In this document: piece after piece, positions 17,827-25,631 of the stretch
How the letters are laid out: each line of letters begins with the position of its first letter
Position numbering within the stretch: position 1 is the stretch's first letter
Assembly (NCBI GenBank): GCA_014860355.1
Contig: JACZJV010000033.1
Coordinates: 1 to 64,000, forward strand
Reading direction: 5' to 3'
Source of the DNA: Burkholderiales bacterium
Lineage (GTDB): Bacteria > Pseudomonadota > Gammaproteobacteria > Burkholderiales > SG8-39
Length of the DNA: 64,000 nt
The notes under the pieces: generated by a model
What the model was told of the DNA's origin: nothing
Databases searched by the model: none
The model's input: the letters and a program-made list of their open reading frames with translations, nothing else
Program-made: the position numbers and the translations under genes

Positions 17827-18189
17827 ATGCGATTTACCACGTTGATATTTGCAGCGTTTTTCTTAGGTGGATGTGCCGCCCAACCTATCTACAACTGGGG
17901 CGGTTATGAGTCGATGCTTTACAACGGGTACAAGGATCCGACAAAGGTGGAAGAAATGAAAGTGGGACTTGAGAATCACATAGCGGCAATGGACAAGTCC
18001 AACCAAAAAATCGCGCCGGGGTTACTGGCGGAATTGGGAACGCTCTATCTTCAATCCGGTTCGTCAGACAAGGCAATTGCCATGTATTCACGTGAGCGCG
18101 AGACATGGCCCGAAAGCAAAGGGCTAATGGATGCGATGATTACGAACCTTGAGCGACGCAAGGAGAAACACGCGGAGGTGGCTAAATGA
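17827..18189 (+). CDS. DUF4810-like lipoprotein
   Basis: A 120-residue lipoprotein (lipobox LGGC, Cys 16). The conserved opening of the mature part, PIYNWGGYESMLYNGYKDP, is the DUF4810 signature, followed by a helical TPR-like segment (LLAELGTLYLQSGSSDKAIA; YSRERETWPES). A ribosome binding site (AAGGAAG) precedes it. Ends with a 4-bp overlap with the next gene. Likely a periplasmic partner of the CsgG-like protein. Confidence 0.85.
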   Translation: MRFTTLIFAAFFLGGCAAQPIYNWGGYESMLYNGYKDPTKVEEMKVGLENHIAAMDKSNQKIAPGLLAELGTLYLQSGSSDKAIAMYSRERETWPESKGLMDAMITNLERRKEKHAEVAK

Positions 18190-18824
18190 AACATGCATTC
18201 ATGGCGTTTGCGATTGTGTTGTTGGCGGGGTGTGTGGCGCAGCCTGTAAAGCAAGACATGAGTGCGTTTCGGGCGGCTGCACCGCGATCAATTCTAGTAG
18301 TTCCGACGATCAATAAATCGCTTGATGTAGATGCGCCGAATTATGTGCTTTCGACGTTGCCCGTGCCGCTGGCGGAAAAGGGCTATTACGTATTTCCGGT
18401 CAACACGACTAAGTTCGTCTTGGAACAAGAGGGGATGTACGAGGCGGATAAAATTCATTTGCAACCTACGGAAACGCTGGCAAAGCTGTTCGGTGCTGAT
18501 GCTGTTCTCTATGTCACGATCAATAGATGGGACGCAGCGTACGCATTCATTGCGACTACAGTTACCGTGGATTTTAATTACCGCATGGTTAGTAAAGACG
18601 GAACGGAGATATGGAAAGAACACAAAACTATGCAGTATTCGCCGCAGAACAACAACAACTCAGGTTCGCTCATTGCGATGCTAGTTGTGGCGGCCATTAA
18701 TGCGGCAGTAACTCGTGCGGCACCGAACTACATGCCACTCACGCAACAAGCCAATCAGCAGGTATTTGTGCTTGGCCCGAATGCTCTTCCTGATGGCCCC
18801 TATCGGCAAAAGATAGCTCCCTAG
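18186..18824 (+). CDS. DUF799/GNA1162-like putative lipoprotein
   Basis: A 212-residue lipoprotein (lipobox LLAGC, Cys 16). The mature part starts with a beta strand-rich domain (SILVVPTINKSLDVDAPNYV; LPVPLAEKGYYVFPVNTT; LFGADAVLYVTINRWDAAY), which is the DUF799 (GNA1162-like) pattern. Its fold in GNA1162 of Neisseria is similar to TolB N-terminal-like domains. It is the last gene of the CsgG, unknown, DUF4810, DUF799 operon (overlap 4 bp with the upstream gene). Confidence 0.85.
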   Translation: MKHAFMAFAIVLLAGCVAQPVKQDMSAFRAAAPRSILVVPTINKSLDVDAPNYVLSTLPVPLAEKGYYVFPVNTTKFVLEQEGMYEADKIHLQPTETLAKLFGADAVLYVTINRWDAAYAFIATTVTVDFNYRMVSKDGTEIWKEHKTMQYSPQNNNNSGSLIAMLVVAAINAAVTRAAPNYMPLTQQANQQVFVLGPNALPDGPYRQKIAP

Positions 18825-18858
18825 GATCGTCCAGAGGGCATTGGCGCAGCACTGTCAG

Positions 18859-18933
18859 AAGTTAGCGCCGAACATCGAAGCGCGTAAGGCCGCTGCCCGT
18901 GTATTCGCCTACCGTGGCCGAAGTAGGCGATGA
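18859..18933 (+). pseudogene. Fragment of a serine recombinase C-terminal domain
   Basis: Reading this stretch in frame gives KLAPNIEARKAAARVFAYRG followed by a stop, which lines up with LLPNTGARKAAARVFAGRL of the intact recombinase at 15623-16303. It has no start codon and no catalytic part. It lies just after the lipoprotein operon, so that operon is bracketed by recombinase sequences on both sides. Confidence 0.7.
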
Positions 18934-18992
18934 AGCACAAGCAACGGGGGCATTTGTGATACTCCGCGTTGCTGTGCAGATACAAACGACGC

Positions 18993-19139
18993 CTACTTCT
19001 TGTTCTTCGCTTGGGTCAAAGCCGAAGCTGCGGCGGTCTTAGCTGCTGCAGACGAGTTCGGGTTGCGAAGAATCTTGCTTGCCGCAGTTGCGGCGCGTGG
19101 ACTAGTCGTTTCGTTGCGTTGAGGCAGTTTCTTGTTCAT
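18993..19139 (-). CDS. Small basic hypothetical protein (48 aa)
   Basis: A 48-residue protein from ATG 19139 with a GGAG ribosome binding site 9 nt upstream. It is Ala/Lys/Arg/Ser-rich (TSPRAATAASKILRNP ... AAAKTAAASALTQAKNKK) with no hydrophobic segment. Similar short Ala/Lys-rich proteins with this AASKILR and SALTQ pattern are, to my knowledge, frequent in accessory regions of proteobacteria, without an assigned function. An open frame of the same region on the plus strand has no ribosome binding site and looks like a shadow. Confidence 0.6.
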   Translation of the reverse strand: MNKKLPQRNETTSPRAATAASKILRNPNSSAAAKTAAASALTQAKNKK

Positions 19140-19210
19140 GATCAAGACTCCAAACATATGCACTTGACAACGGTTTACCCCGTAATGCAAGATGCACTTG
19201 CTGCAAAAAA

Positions 19211-19277
19211 TGGACCGGCAGGGGATCGAACCCTAATGCGCGGAGTAGAAATCTACGCTGCTACCAAGACCCGGCCC
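19211..19277 (-). other. tRNA-like remnant (possible Arg-TCT-like, D-arm damaged)
   Basis: Read on the minus strand, 67 nt can fold as a damaged tRNA: acceptor GGGCCGG pairs with CCGGTCC plus a discriminator A, a T-arm with the loop TTCGATC closed by TAGGG/CCCTG, and an anticodon arm whose loop TTTCTAC would give TCT. The D-arm is shortened by about 9 nt and one anticodon stem pair is mismatched. No CCA is encoded, and a T-run follows the 3' end. Probably a decayed tRNA or a fragment carried by a mobile element. Confidence 0.4.
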
Positions 19278-19288
19278 GTTGCACCACC

Positions 19289-19334
19289 AAGACCCGTATG
19301 AGTACTCCGCCAAGAGACTCCTCATACGGGTCTT
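19289..19334 (+). terminator. 14-bp perfect hairpin, possible terminator
   Basis: AAGACCCGTATGAG (19289-19302) is exactly inverted at 19321-19334, leaving an 18-nt loop, and is followed by ACCTTTTT. It may end transcription from the left or simply be the scar of a recombination event, since part of it repeats the ACCAAGACCCG word of the adjacent tRNA-like remnant. Confidence 0.5.
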
Positions 19335-19811
19335 ACCTTTTTGCCTTCAACGTCGGTGGTGTACCGCATTGGACGTGAAGGCTTAAACTCTTCTCATGGC
19401 GGACTCCTATAATCGCGGAAGGCGCGGTCGCCGGATTCATTGATTTCTTTTTTTGTAATACACATATTATCAATAAGTTATAATGTAATCTTGTGGTGAT
19501 CTATAATTAGCATACTACAAATTGTGGGGATGTGCAGATTGGCGCAGATTCTGATTTTCTGGTATGGAAGTACTGTATTTCAGGTAATTTGACAAAACTA
19601 CACTGTAAATATTTGAATAAATTATTATTTTAGTCTAAAGGAAAAGCGGTATCAGTAGCTTGGGGTTGGGGCGGTACCTGGCTAACATAACTTCATGTGT
19701 TGCCGCTACCTGTGCCTCGCTGCCACTGGCTGCCGCCGCACTAACCAAGAATACCTATAGAAAAAAGCCGGCGGCAGGATTAGCAAGACCGCCACATGGA
19801 ATAACACATCG
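19335..19811. other. AT-rich stretch without a recognisable gene
   Basis: From about 19440 to 19650 the composition drops sharply to AT-rich (for example around 19450-19500 and 19600-19640), unlike anything else in the window. I see only short unsupported open frames. The composition and neighbouring gene fragments point to imported DNA, possibly the remains of a promoter or att region of a lost element. Confidence 0.5.
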
Positions 19812-20025
19812 TTATATCCACGCCTCGCCCAACGCCTGCGCCTGCTGCAACACCAGTTCTACTGCCGCCGCCTGCTGATCCGGCGGGTACTTGTATTTAC
19901 GCAGGGTGCGTTTAACCAACAACCGCAATTTGGCGCGAACGCTTTCGCGCGCAGACCAATCTACACTCAAGTTTTTACGCAGGCTCTCGGTCAGTTCATG
20001 CGCGATCTTCTTCAGTGTCTCATTG
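19812..20025 (-). pseudogene. 3' fragment of a type I restriction hsdR gene
   Basis: The minus strand encodes ETLKKIAHELTESLRK, then SVDWSARESVRAKLRLLVKR, then LRKYKYPPDQQAAAVELVLQ and a stop at 19812. These are the last ~70 residues of the HsdR subunit of type I restriction enzymes (the C-terminal helical region). There is no start and no motor or nuclease domain. It abuts an integrase fragment on the other strand at about 20025, so both were cut at one junction. Confidence 0.88.
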
Positions 20026-20241
20026 CGTCACACCACGGCAATGCATCTACTGCAGTCGGGCGTCGACATCAGCGTCATAGCACTGTGGCTCGGTCACGAA
20101 AGCCCTACGACAACGCATCAGTACGTCGAAGCGGACCTTGCCATGAAAGAAAAGACGTTGTCCCGCCTTCAGGATCCCCAAATCCCTTCGCGCCGTTTCC
20201 GAGCGAATGACTCGCTGTTGGACTTCCTGAAGAACTTGTAA
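20026..20241 (+). pseudogene. 3' fragment of a tyrosine recombinase (integrase)
   Basis: The plus strand encodes RHTTAMHLLQSGVDISVIAL, WLGHESPTTTHQYVEADLAM and ends at TAA 20241. This holds the H-x-x-[TS]-A box, the LGH box and the catalytic Tyr (HQYVEAD) of a XerC/transposon-type tyrosine recombinase; the N-terminal domain and the first catalytic Arg are missing. An ATG at 19891 opens the frame through unrelated antisense hsdR sequence, so that longer frame is not a real gene. Confidence 0.88.
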
Positions 20242-20568
20242 TTATGCGTAGTGCGCGGCTGCCCTCCTTTGCTCTGTCACGAGGGCAACCTCGCCACACC
20301 GTCGGCTCAACTGTTCATAACTGGGATCTGTGCATAACGGCCAATAGGCGACGCTCCTGGTTACATCTAAAAGTTTATTCCGGCCGGCCATAACCATCCC
20401 TGTTTAAATCCAGTAATGCACTGCCCTTTGCGTGATTTGGCATAATGGGCACCTTACTGGGGGGAGCATGAACAATCGCCGCAAACTGGTCAATGCGCCA
20501 CAATCGTGCAGGGCGACCGCAGTTGTGCTCCCCTTCCTTTGCGTCACGATTGCGAGTAGCGTCGCCCG
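20242..20568. other. Intergenic stretch without a recognisable gene
   Basis: About 330 bp between the integrase fragment and the next gene. No open frame with a family match, no RNA gene and no clear insertion-sequence end is visible. The last part presumably holds the promoter of the next gene. Confidence 0.5.
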
Positions 20569-21387
20569 ATGCGCATCGTCTTGACGCTATTGCTGATGAT
20601 TGCAGCCGCCCCGGCGTGGGCGGACTGGGTGCTGGTTAGCACCAATGATAGTGTTGATTCGTTCGCCGACTCTGCTTCACTCGAAGTGCAATCAAGTTTC
20701 TGGGGCATGCGATTTTCAAGAGTTGGCAATCGCGTAGTCAAAGTGCGCCAACTAATGAACTTCAAGATTCCTCAGCGCAGTAATGGATCTTGGGTCCGAC
20801 CGCAGGGATTCAATCCAGAATGGAATGGCACTTATATGTCGTTAAAGAGTTCCGTGGTGTACGACTGTGACTCAAGCGAATTTGAATTACTGAGTTATGA
20901 TGCATATACGAGCCCAATGGGTAGCGGCACCCACGAAGGAACGTATTGGTGGACAACTTCGGCTCGGAGCAGAGGCCAAAATAAGGCGAAGTGGGAACCT
21001 GTCGCCCCAGGCAGTAAGGAAGCCGCTTTTCTGAATTTCGTTTGCGGAAACCAAGACTCCCCAAAGGTACAGCGGCAAAAAGAGATCTATTTTTCAGTGT
21101 CCCGCGGTGTTCCCCGGAAGGAATTGGAAAAGGAAATTACCCGCGTCATTGACAGACAGCACCTTGCGACTCCCGGCCAAGCAATGATCTACATTCTCGA
21201 CCAAAACATCGCCTATCTGCCGCAAATAAATTCCATCGTGAAAAAGGCTGCCTCTGACGCCGGCGTGAAACTTCCACCGGATGATCCATTAGACGCAGCC
21301 GAGGATCGGGTCAAGTTGGCTCGGGAAATACGGGCCATGACTCAGGCTCGGGAGGCTATTGCGGCGCTTGAGGCCGAGGCACGCTAG
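20569..21387 (+). CDS. Exported hypothetical protein with surface-adhesin-E-like domain
   Basis: A 272-residue protein with a clear signal peptide (LTLLLMIAAAPAWADW). Residues ~20-115 (WVLVSTNDSVDSFADSASLE ... KVRQLMNFKIPQ ... SSVVYDCDSSEFELLSYDAY) follow the pattern of the surface-adhesin protein E-like domain common in betaproteobacteria, with its short conserved Cys strand. The rest is a soluble helical C-terminal region with a charged end. No operon partner is close. The function is unknown; the domain name does not prove adhesion. Confidence 0.65.
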   Translation: MRIVLTLLLMIAAAPAWADWVLVSTNDSVDSFADSASLEVQSSFWGMRFSRVGNRVVKVRQLMNFKIPQRSNGSWVRPQGFNPEWNGTYMSLKSSVVYDCDSSEFELLSYDAYTSPMGSGTHEGTYWWTTSARSRGQNKAKWEPVAPGSKEAAFLNFVCGNQDSPKVQRQKEIYFSVSRGVPRKELEKEITRVIDRQHLATPGQAMIYILDQNIAYLPQINSIVKKAASDAGVKLPPDDPLDAAEDRVKLAREIRAMTQAREAIAALEAEAR

Positions 21388-21567
21388 CCTTAACGTGTGC
21401 GCCGACAGTTTGTGATTTCACCGCTTGGGAGCGACCGCTTTGTAGAATCTTTACCGACCGGATTGGGTTGCGGGCTCAACCGGCCGCCGGCAAATTTCGA
21501 CTTTCACCCCACCCTGATCTATCCGCGGTGATCTTTGCACTTCGTGTCCAGTTATTCATTTTTTCGG
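21388..21567. other. Intergenic stretch, nothing assigned
   Basis: Between the convergent ends of the exported protein gene and the small membrane protein gene. It includes a GC-rich inverted word (GGGTTGCGGGCTCAACC near 21463-21480) that could be part of a terminator, but there is no T-run beside it. Confidence 0.3.
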
Positions 21568-21807
21568 TCATTTTAACTCGGCTGCTTCGCGCTCAAGCCG
21601 TGGCGGGAAGATCGCCAGCCACCAAGTGAACAGCCAGAACGGTGGGAACCAGCCGGCCAGGAGATTCACGAGGTACAGCTGCTTGTAGCCTTCCCCTTCG
21701 GCCCAGGCGTAAAGCGAGGGCGCCGGCCACAGGAAAAGCCAGATTAGCGGCCGCTCGAAGGGAAGCAGGGCGAAGGCTTCGATCCAGTCCATAGTTGCCG
21801 AAAGCAT
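21568..21807 (-). CDS. Small membrane protein (79 aa), superinfection-immunity-like
   Basis: A 79-residue protein with two transmembrane segments (PLIWLFLWPAPSLYAW and YLVNLLAGWFPPFWLFTWWL). The second one, with NLLAGW followed by FWLFTWWLA, resembles the pattern of short superinfection-immunity-type membrane proteins, but the match is slight. ATG 21807 or ATG 21792 could be the start; no strong ribosome binding site separates them. It lies 150 bp from the tRNA fragment, so it may belong to an integrated element. Confidence 0.5.
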   Translation of the reverse strand: MLSATMDWIEAFALLPFERPLIWLFLWPAPSLYAWAEGEGYKQLYLVNLLAGWFPPFWLFTWWLAIFPPRLEREAAELK

Positions 21808-21961
21808 ACATCGCCGTGGCGGACGATTACAAAGATCGGGGAGGGGAGATAATGAAATTTAGGCCAGCACCGAGGTGGGCCAAGAAGTAGCCTTTCGGAG
21901 AAGGCTTATTTCATGGTTTTTTCATACTTGCGGTCGGTCGTACCGCTAACTCTTTGATTAT

Positions 21962-22011
21962 TGGTGGGCGATACTGGGTTCGAACCAGTGACCCCTGCCG
22001 TGTGAAGTCAG
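21962..22011 (-). other. 3' fragment of tRNA-Val(CAC), probable attachment site
   Basis: Minus-strand sequence TTCACAC-GGCAG-GGGTC, then ACTGG-TTCGAAC-CCAGT and ATCGCCC-A-CCA is the anticodon loop, T-arm and acceptor 3' strand of a tRNA-Val with anticodon CAC, complete with CCA. The 5' half is absent: the sequence beyond the anticodon loop no longer matches a tRNA. Such 3' halves are the signature of attachment sites left by tyrosine-recombinase elements that use the anticodon loop to 3' end as their core. The intact tRNA must be elsewhere. Confidence 0.8.
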
Positions 22012-22108
22012 AGCTGGATTAACGACTTACAGCGAAAATAGATGACGTGTACTATGCGTCATACTGCTGCTGCACCGGTACGGTTGGAGTGCATCAAGAC
22101 AGGATAAA

Positions 22109-22132
22109 GTGGCGGGTAGAGTGGCGGGTAGA
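22109..22132 (+). repeat. Two tandem copies of a 12-bp unit beside the tRNA fragment
   Basis: GTGGCGGGTAGA occurs twice in a row at 22109-22120 and 22121-22132, about 100 bp from the tRNA-Val fragment. Short direct repeats next to an attachment site are candidate arm-type integrase or excisionase binding sites, but two copies are too few to prove this. Confidence 0.45.
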
Positions 22133-22301
22133 GCGTAGAATGCCTTGAAGAACTGCATAGATATTATGCGTGCAGCGGACTCCCTCTCCGCCAATCAGCC
22201 TGACTTCTTGATAATGAAATAGTTCCTTCTTATCAATGTCCCGCGAGACGCGGTCGATTCGCATCGCGCAAACAATAGCGGGTAGAGCAGACGCATTGGG
22301 C

Positions 22302-22718
22302 CTAGGGTTTGTCGGCGCGCCGCCTGAACACGGGCGGGAAGTACCACCAAGTGGCTGCGACGAGCAAGCCGAAAAGTGTGTAGCCGAGAGTGAAGACCCA
22401 GGCTGGCGCTTCGTAGTAAAGGATGCGTTGCAGCCAATGCTCGACAAAATTCCCGGTGTAAGCTGCGGCACGAGCATTTGTGCGAAGCCACATTTCGAGC
22501 GCGGTGAGCGGGCACATGATGCCAATCCAGGCTTCTGCGACGACTACAGCAATGGCAGCTGCATGCGCAAGCCGAAACCAAAGCACGTTGACCCACCGCC
22601 ACGCTCGCAGATTGCCAACGATAATGGCGATAAGCCCGCCAAGGACGAACGCGACGATGGCGACATGCAAGGCGAGCACCACATTCGCGAGCAGTTGATA
22701 ATGCAGCGCGTCGTTCAT
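22302..22718 (-). CDS. DUF2784 family membrane protein
   Basis: A 138-residue integral membrane protein with four hydrophobic segments (LANVVLALHVAIVAFVLGGL; LWFRLAHAAAIAVVVAEAWI; YYEAPAWVFTLGYTLFGLLV; and a short first one). GIMCPLTALEMWLR is the motif of DUF2784, a family found mostly in proteobacteria and without known function. It overlaps the end of the phosphodiesterase gene by 4 bp (start codon inside its stop), so the two are probably co-transcribed. Confidence 0.88.
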   Translation of the reverse strand: MNDALHYQLLANVVLALHVAIVAFVLGGLIAIIVGNLRAWRWVNVLWFRLAHAAAIAVVVAEAWIGIMCPLTALEMWLRTNARAAAYTGNFVEHWLQRILYYEAPAWVFTLGYTLFGLLVAATWWYFPPVFRRRADKP

Positions 22719-23194
22719 TGCGAGAGAGCCAATGGGCCTGCGAGCTCAACAATGCGAGCAGAAACCGCTTTCCCTGTGACAAGAAGCACTCCCACGGTGA
22801 CCGGCAGTTTGAATCGGCGCGGCCCGGCACTGCCAGGATTGACGTAGAGAACCCCATTGCGCTCCTGAACGAGCGGCTTGTGCGAATGACCCGAAATTAC
22901 AACCCGTACGCCCGCCGCAACCGGGTCCAAGTCGAGTTGGGCCAGGTCGTGAATTGCATACACGTCCATCTTGCCTAGCTGTAGAAATTCGGTCTCCCGC
23001 AGCGAGTTCGCCCACATCCCGCGGTCGTTGTTGCCACGAACCGCAGTGACTGGTGCCACCTTGGCCAGGTCTTCGAGGATGCCGGGGTGGCCGATATCAC
23101 CGCCATGGACGATGTAGTCACAGCCTTCCAGAAAGGCCAGAGCTTCAGGGCGGAGGAGGCCGTGCGTGTCCGAAATGAGACCTACGCGGAACAT
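22715..23194 (-). CDS. YfcE/MJ0936-type metallophosphoesterase
   Basis: A 159-residue calcineurin-like phosphoesterase of the YfcE/MJ0936 family: GLISDTHGLL gives the metal-binding D-x-H, YIVHGGDIGH the GD-x-x box, VRGNNDRG the GNND box, and VVISGHSHKPL the GH-x-H box. All metal ligands are there, so it should be an active phosphodiesterase acting on a small cytosolic substrate. Start at ATG 23194 gives the standard family N-terminus; an earlier in-frame ATG at 23263 adds 23 unconserved residues. It lies upstream of the DUF2784 gene. Confidence 0.88.
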   Translation of the reverse strand: MFRVGLISDTHGLLRPEALAFLEGCDYIVHGGDIGHPGILEDLAKVAPVTAVRGNNDRGMWANSLRETEFLQLGKMDVYAIHDLAQLDLDPVAAGVRVVISGHSHKPLVQERNGVLYVNPGSAGPRRFKLPVTVGVLLVTGKAVSARIVELAGPLALSQ

Positions 23195-24056
23195 GGCGTT
23201 CGTGACTGCTGGACCGAAATACTTCGCATGATGGGCCTCGGAACTGCTCTGTGATGTAACCACGATACCAACAAAGCGCTTTAACCGGTGCCCGATTTAA
23301 CAAGACCTTGAGGATGGCAATCCCGTAGTCGCGTCAAAATGCGAAGCGGCCCCAAAGGGCTGCTCATCCGCTAGGAGCCATGTGTTGGTACTTGCAATTT
23401 CCCGTCGGCTTTGGTCGCGAAGTTGACCGGCGTACTGAAGCCGATTTTCGGGAGGGCGATGACGCAGGTCAGTCCGACGAAGGGTGCCACGAAGTCGATG
23501 AGTGAATTGTCCGGGAGATGCGCGTAAGCATATGCCGGCAGCGGCGCAAGCCGACGCTCCATTGACTATATTTCGCGAATCGACGCGGGCGTCACTCGCC
23601 TATGGCGTGAATGCTGCCGCAGGCTCGGCGCGTGCCGGCGCAACTACTCGGATAGCAGGACGTATAGAGAGCGGCACGAGGCAAGCCGCATTCTCGAAAC
23701 GGCAGCATGCCTCGAGATCGTCGAGCTTGGCATCCCCGGCGGGGCCATTGCGGTCGTCGGCTGCGATCATTTCAGGGGCCCCCGTCTGTTGCGATGCTTC
23801 GCGCGTGCAGCTGTAGTAATCTTCACGCTGAAGCAGCATGACCATTCATGCGCAGTGCGCTCGTAGTATCGTTGGCGCGACCTGTGCCGCAAGCAGTGAA
23901 ACGCGACACTTTGCCGGTCGGACGGAGGAGCTGCGGAGTATCCTTCCAGCATGAACTGGTGGCGTGCGCCGAAACGCAACGCAGGGCGGCCCTGAGCATG
24001 GATCGGGAACCCGCAGGAAAAATTCAATTTGTCACAGACGCCAAGGACAGCAAACC
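23195..24056. other. Intergenic stretch without a supported gene
   Basis: About 860 bp between two diverging genes. Two short minus-strand frames exist (63 aa at 23371-23562 and 81 aa at 23600-23845), but neither has a ribosome binding site or a family I recognise; the first has a hydrophobic stretch (FVAPFVGLTCVIALP) and could be the rest of a decayed membrane protein gene. The promoter of the beta-lyase gene is presumably in the last 100 bp. Confidence 0.4.
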
Positions 24057-25241
24057 ATGAGCGACAAAAAGCATTTGAAGCGCGACACCATCACTTCGCA
24101 TGCCGGGCGCGACCCGCAGCGCTACGACGGCATGGTGAATACGCCGGTATTTCGCGCTTCGACCGTGCTGTTTCCGGACGTGAAATCGTACCAGGGGCGC
24201 GACCCGGACGACTACAAGATCATGCGCTACGGCATCTACGGCACGCCCACCACGTTTTCCCTGGAGGAAGCCGTGGCCGAGCTCGAAGGCGGTCATGCCG
24301 CGGTCGCGCTGCCTTCGGGGCTGGCCGCGATCGTCGCCGCGCTGGCTGCGTTCGCACATGCCGGGGCGCACATCCTGATTGCGGACTCGGTGTATCAGCC
24401 GACGCGCAATTTTTGCGACAAGCGGCTGCGGACCCTGGGCGTCGAAATCGAATACTACGATCCCTTGATCGGCGCGGCGATCGCCGGGTTGATCCGCCCC
24501 GAGACGACCGCGGTTTTCTGCGAAGCGCCCGGCTCGCACACTTTCGAAATGCAGGACATTCCGGCGATCGCGGCGGCGGCGCACGCGAAGGGCATTGCGG
24601 TGCTCGCCGACACCACCTGGGGCACGCCGTACTTCTTCCGCGCGTTCGAGCGCGGCGTGGACATTTCGATACACGCCGGCACCAAGTACATCTCGGGCCA
24701 TTCGGACGTGATGATGGGCATCATCGTCACCAATGAAGAATACTGGCTCAAGCTGCGCCGGGCCGTCGCCGATTACGGTTATTGCGTGAGCCCGGACGAC
24801 TGTTATCTCGCGCTGCGGGGCCTGCGCACCATCGGCGTGCGCATGCGCCAGCAGCAGCAAAGCGCGCTCAGGATTGCGCGCTGGCTGCAGGGGCGGCCCG
24901 AAGTCCTGCGCGTTCTCTACCCGGCGCTGGAGGACGATCCTGGCCATGCAATCTGGAAGCGCGATTTCAGCGGGGCGGCGTCGTTGTTCGGAGTGATACT
25001 CCGGCCTGCAAGCGAGAGCGCAGTCACCGCGTTCATCGATGCGCTCGAACTGTTCGGCATCGGGTCCAGCTGGGGAGGCTACGAAAGCCTGGCGATACGC
25101 GCCTATCCGGAAAAATACCGCAGCGCAACAAAATGGAATCCGGGCGGACCGTTGCTGCGACTGCACATCGGGCTGGAGGACCCTGACGACCTTCTGGCCG
25201 ACCTGGAGCAGGGCTTTGCGCGAATGCGACAATCCGCGTGA
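24057..25241 (+). CDS. metC: Cystathionine beta-lyase (PLP-dependent)
   Basis: A 394-residue Cys/Met-metabolism PLP enzyme. GTPTTFSLEEAVAELEGG and SGLAAIVAALAAF form the cofactor phosphate loop region, ADTTWGTPYFF holds the Asp for the pyridine nitrogen, and HAGTKYISGHSDVMMG carries the Schiff-base Lys. The sequence YGTPTTFSLE and the HAGTKYI-GHSD box with VRMRQQQ follow the MetC branch, giving homocysteine, pyruvate and ammonia from cystathionine. Start ATG 24057 (MSDKKHLKRDTIT), with the earlier in-frame ATG rejected as it precedes unconserved sequence. It stands alone. Confidence 0.9.
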   Translation: MSDKKHLKRDTITSHAGRDPQRYDGMVNTPVFRASTVLFPDVKSYQGRDPDDYKIMRYGIYGTPTTFSLEEAVAELEGGHAAVALPSGLAAIVAALAAFAHAGAHILIADSVYQPTRNFCDKRLRTLGVEIEYYDPLIGAAIAGLIRPETTAVFCEAPGSHTFEMQDIPAIAAAAHAKGIAVLADTTWGTPYFFRAFERGVDISIHAGTKYISGHSDVMMGIIVTNEEYWLKLRRAVADYGYCVSPDDCYLALRGLRTIGVRMRQQQQSALRIARWLQGRPEVLRVLYPALEDDPGHAIWKRDFSGAASLFGVILRPASESAVTAFIDALELFGIGSSWGGYESLAIRAYPEKYRSATKWNPGGPLLRLHIGLEDPDDLLADLEQGFARMRQSA

Positions 25242-25358
25242 TGGTCCATGGGCATGTGCAATTTGACTATGCCGATTCGATCCTGATATCGTGGGTGGGA
25301 AGATCTCCGCCTTTTCATGCCTGCTTGCGCGGCGGGGTATCGCCTAGCGGGGTATCAG

Positions 25359-25604
25359 ATGGCTTACTCCATAGCTCCCGAGACCATCGCCAAGACTTCT
25401 TTGTGCCAAAGGGAGTTTGCCTGCCTGCAGCAGGGCAGTTGCGAGAATTGCGCCCAGTGCGAAATCGTGGGCGAGAATGCGATCAACGCCCTCTATCTCG
25501 GCAATCGGAAGTCATCGGGTTGTCCGTACTACTTTGATTTCGGATCCGCCTATCTGTGCACCTGTCCCACGCGCTACGCCATCTATAAGCGTTACGGCAG
25601 CTGA
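25359..25604 (+). CDS. Small Cys-rich hypothetical protein
   Basis: About 81 residues from ATG 25359 (a longer in-frame ATG at 25317 exists). It has nine Cys, including CQREFACLQQGSCENCAQC and, near the end, YLCTCPTRY plus GCPYYF. The arrangement suggests a metal-binding or iron-sulfur-type small protein, though no known motif fits exactly. It is cytosolic by prediction (no signal peptide). It converges with the hemerythrin gene, whose own function involves iron and oxygen, but they are on different strands. Confidence 0.6.
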   Translation: MAYSIAPETIAKTSLCQREFACLQQGSCENCAQCEIVGENAINALYLGNRKSSGCPYYFDFGSAYLCTCPTRYAIYKRYGS

Positions 25605-25631
25605 GGCGGGGGCGCGCGCTCTGCGACACCG

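Noticed and set aside
19230-19262. GTAGA-AA-TCTAC word, similar to the stem of Cas12a repeats
   Set aside because: The arms are in the wrong order for a Cas12a repeat, no direct repeats are present and no cas gene is near; it is the anticodon arm of the tRNA-like remnant.
19891-20241. Full-length 116-residue gene starting at 19891
   Set aside because: Its first half is antisense of an hsdR fragment; only the second half, from about 20026, is real integrase sequence.
21463-21545. Possible insertion-sequence end in the gap between two genes
   Set aside because: Some words look like IS ends but no inverted pair, target duplication or transposase is found.
23371-23845. Two short minus-strand frames in the gap before metC
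   Set aside because: No ribosome binding site, no family match and odd composition; reported as an empty gap.
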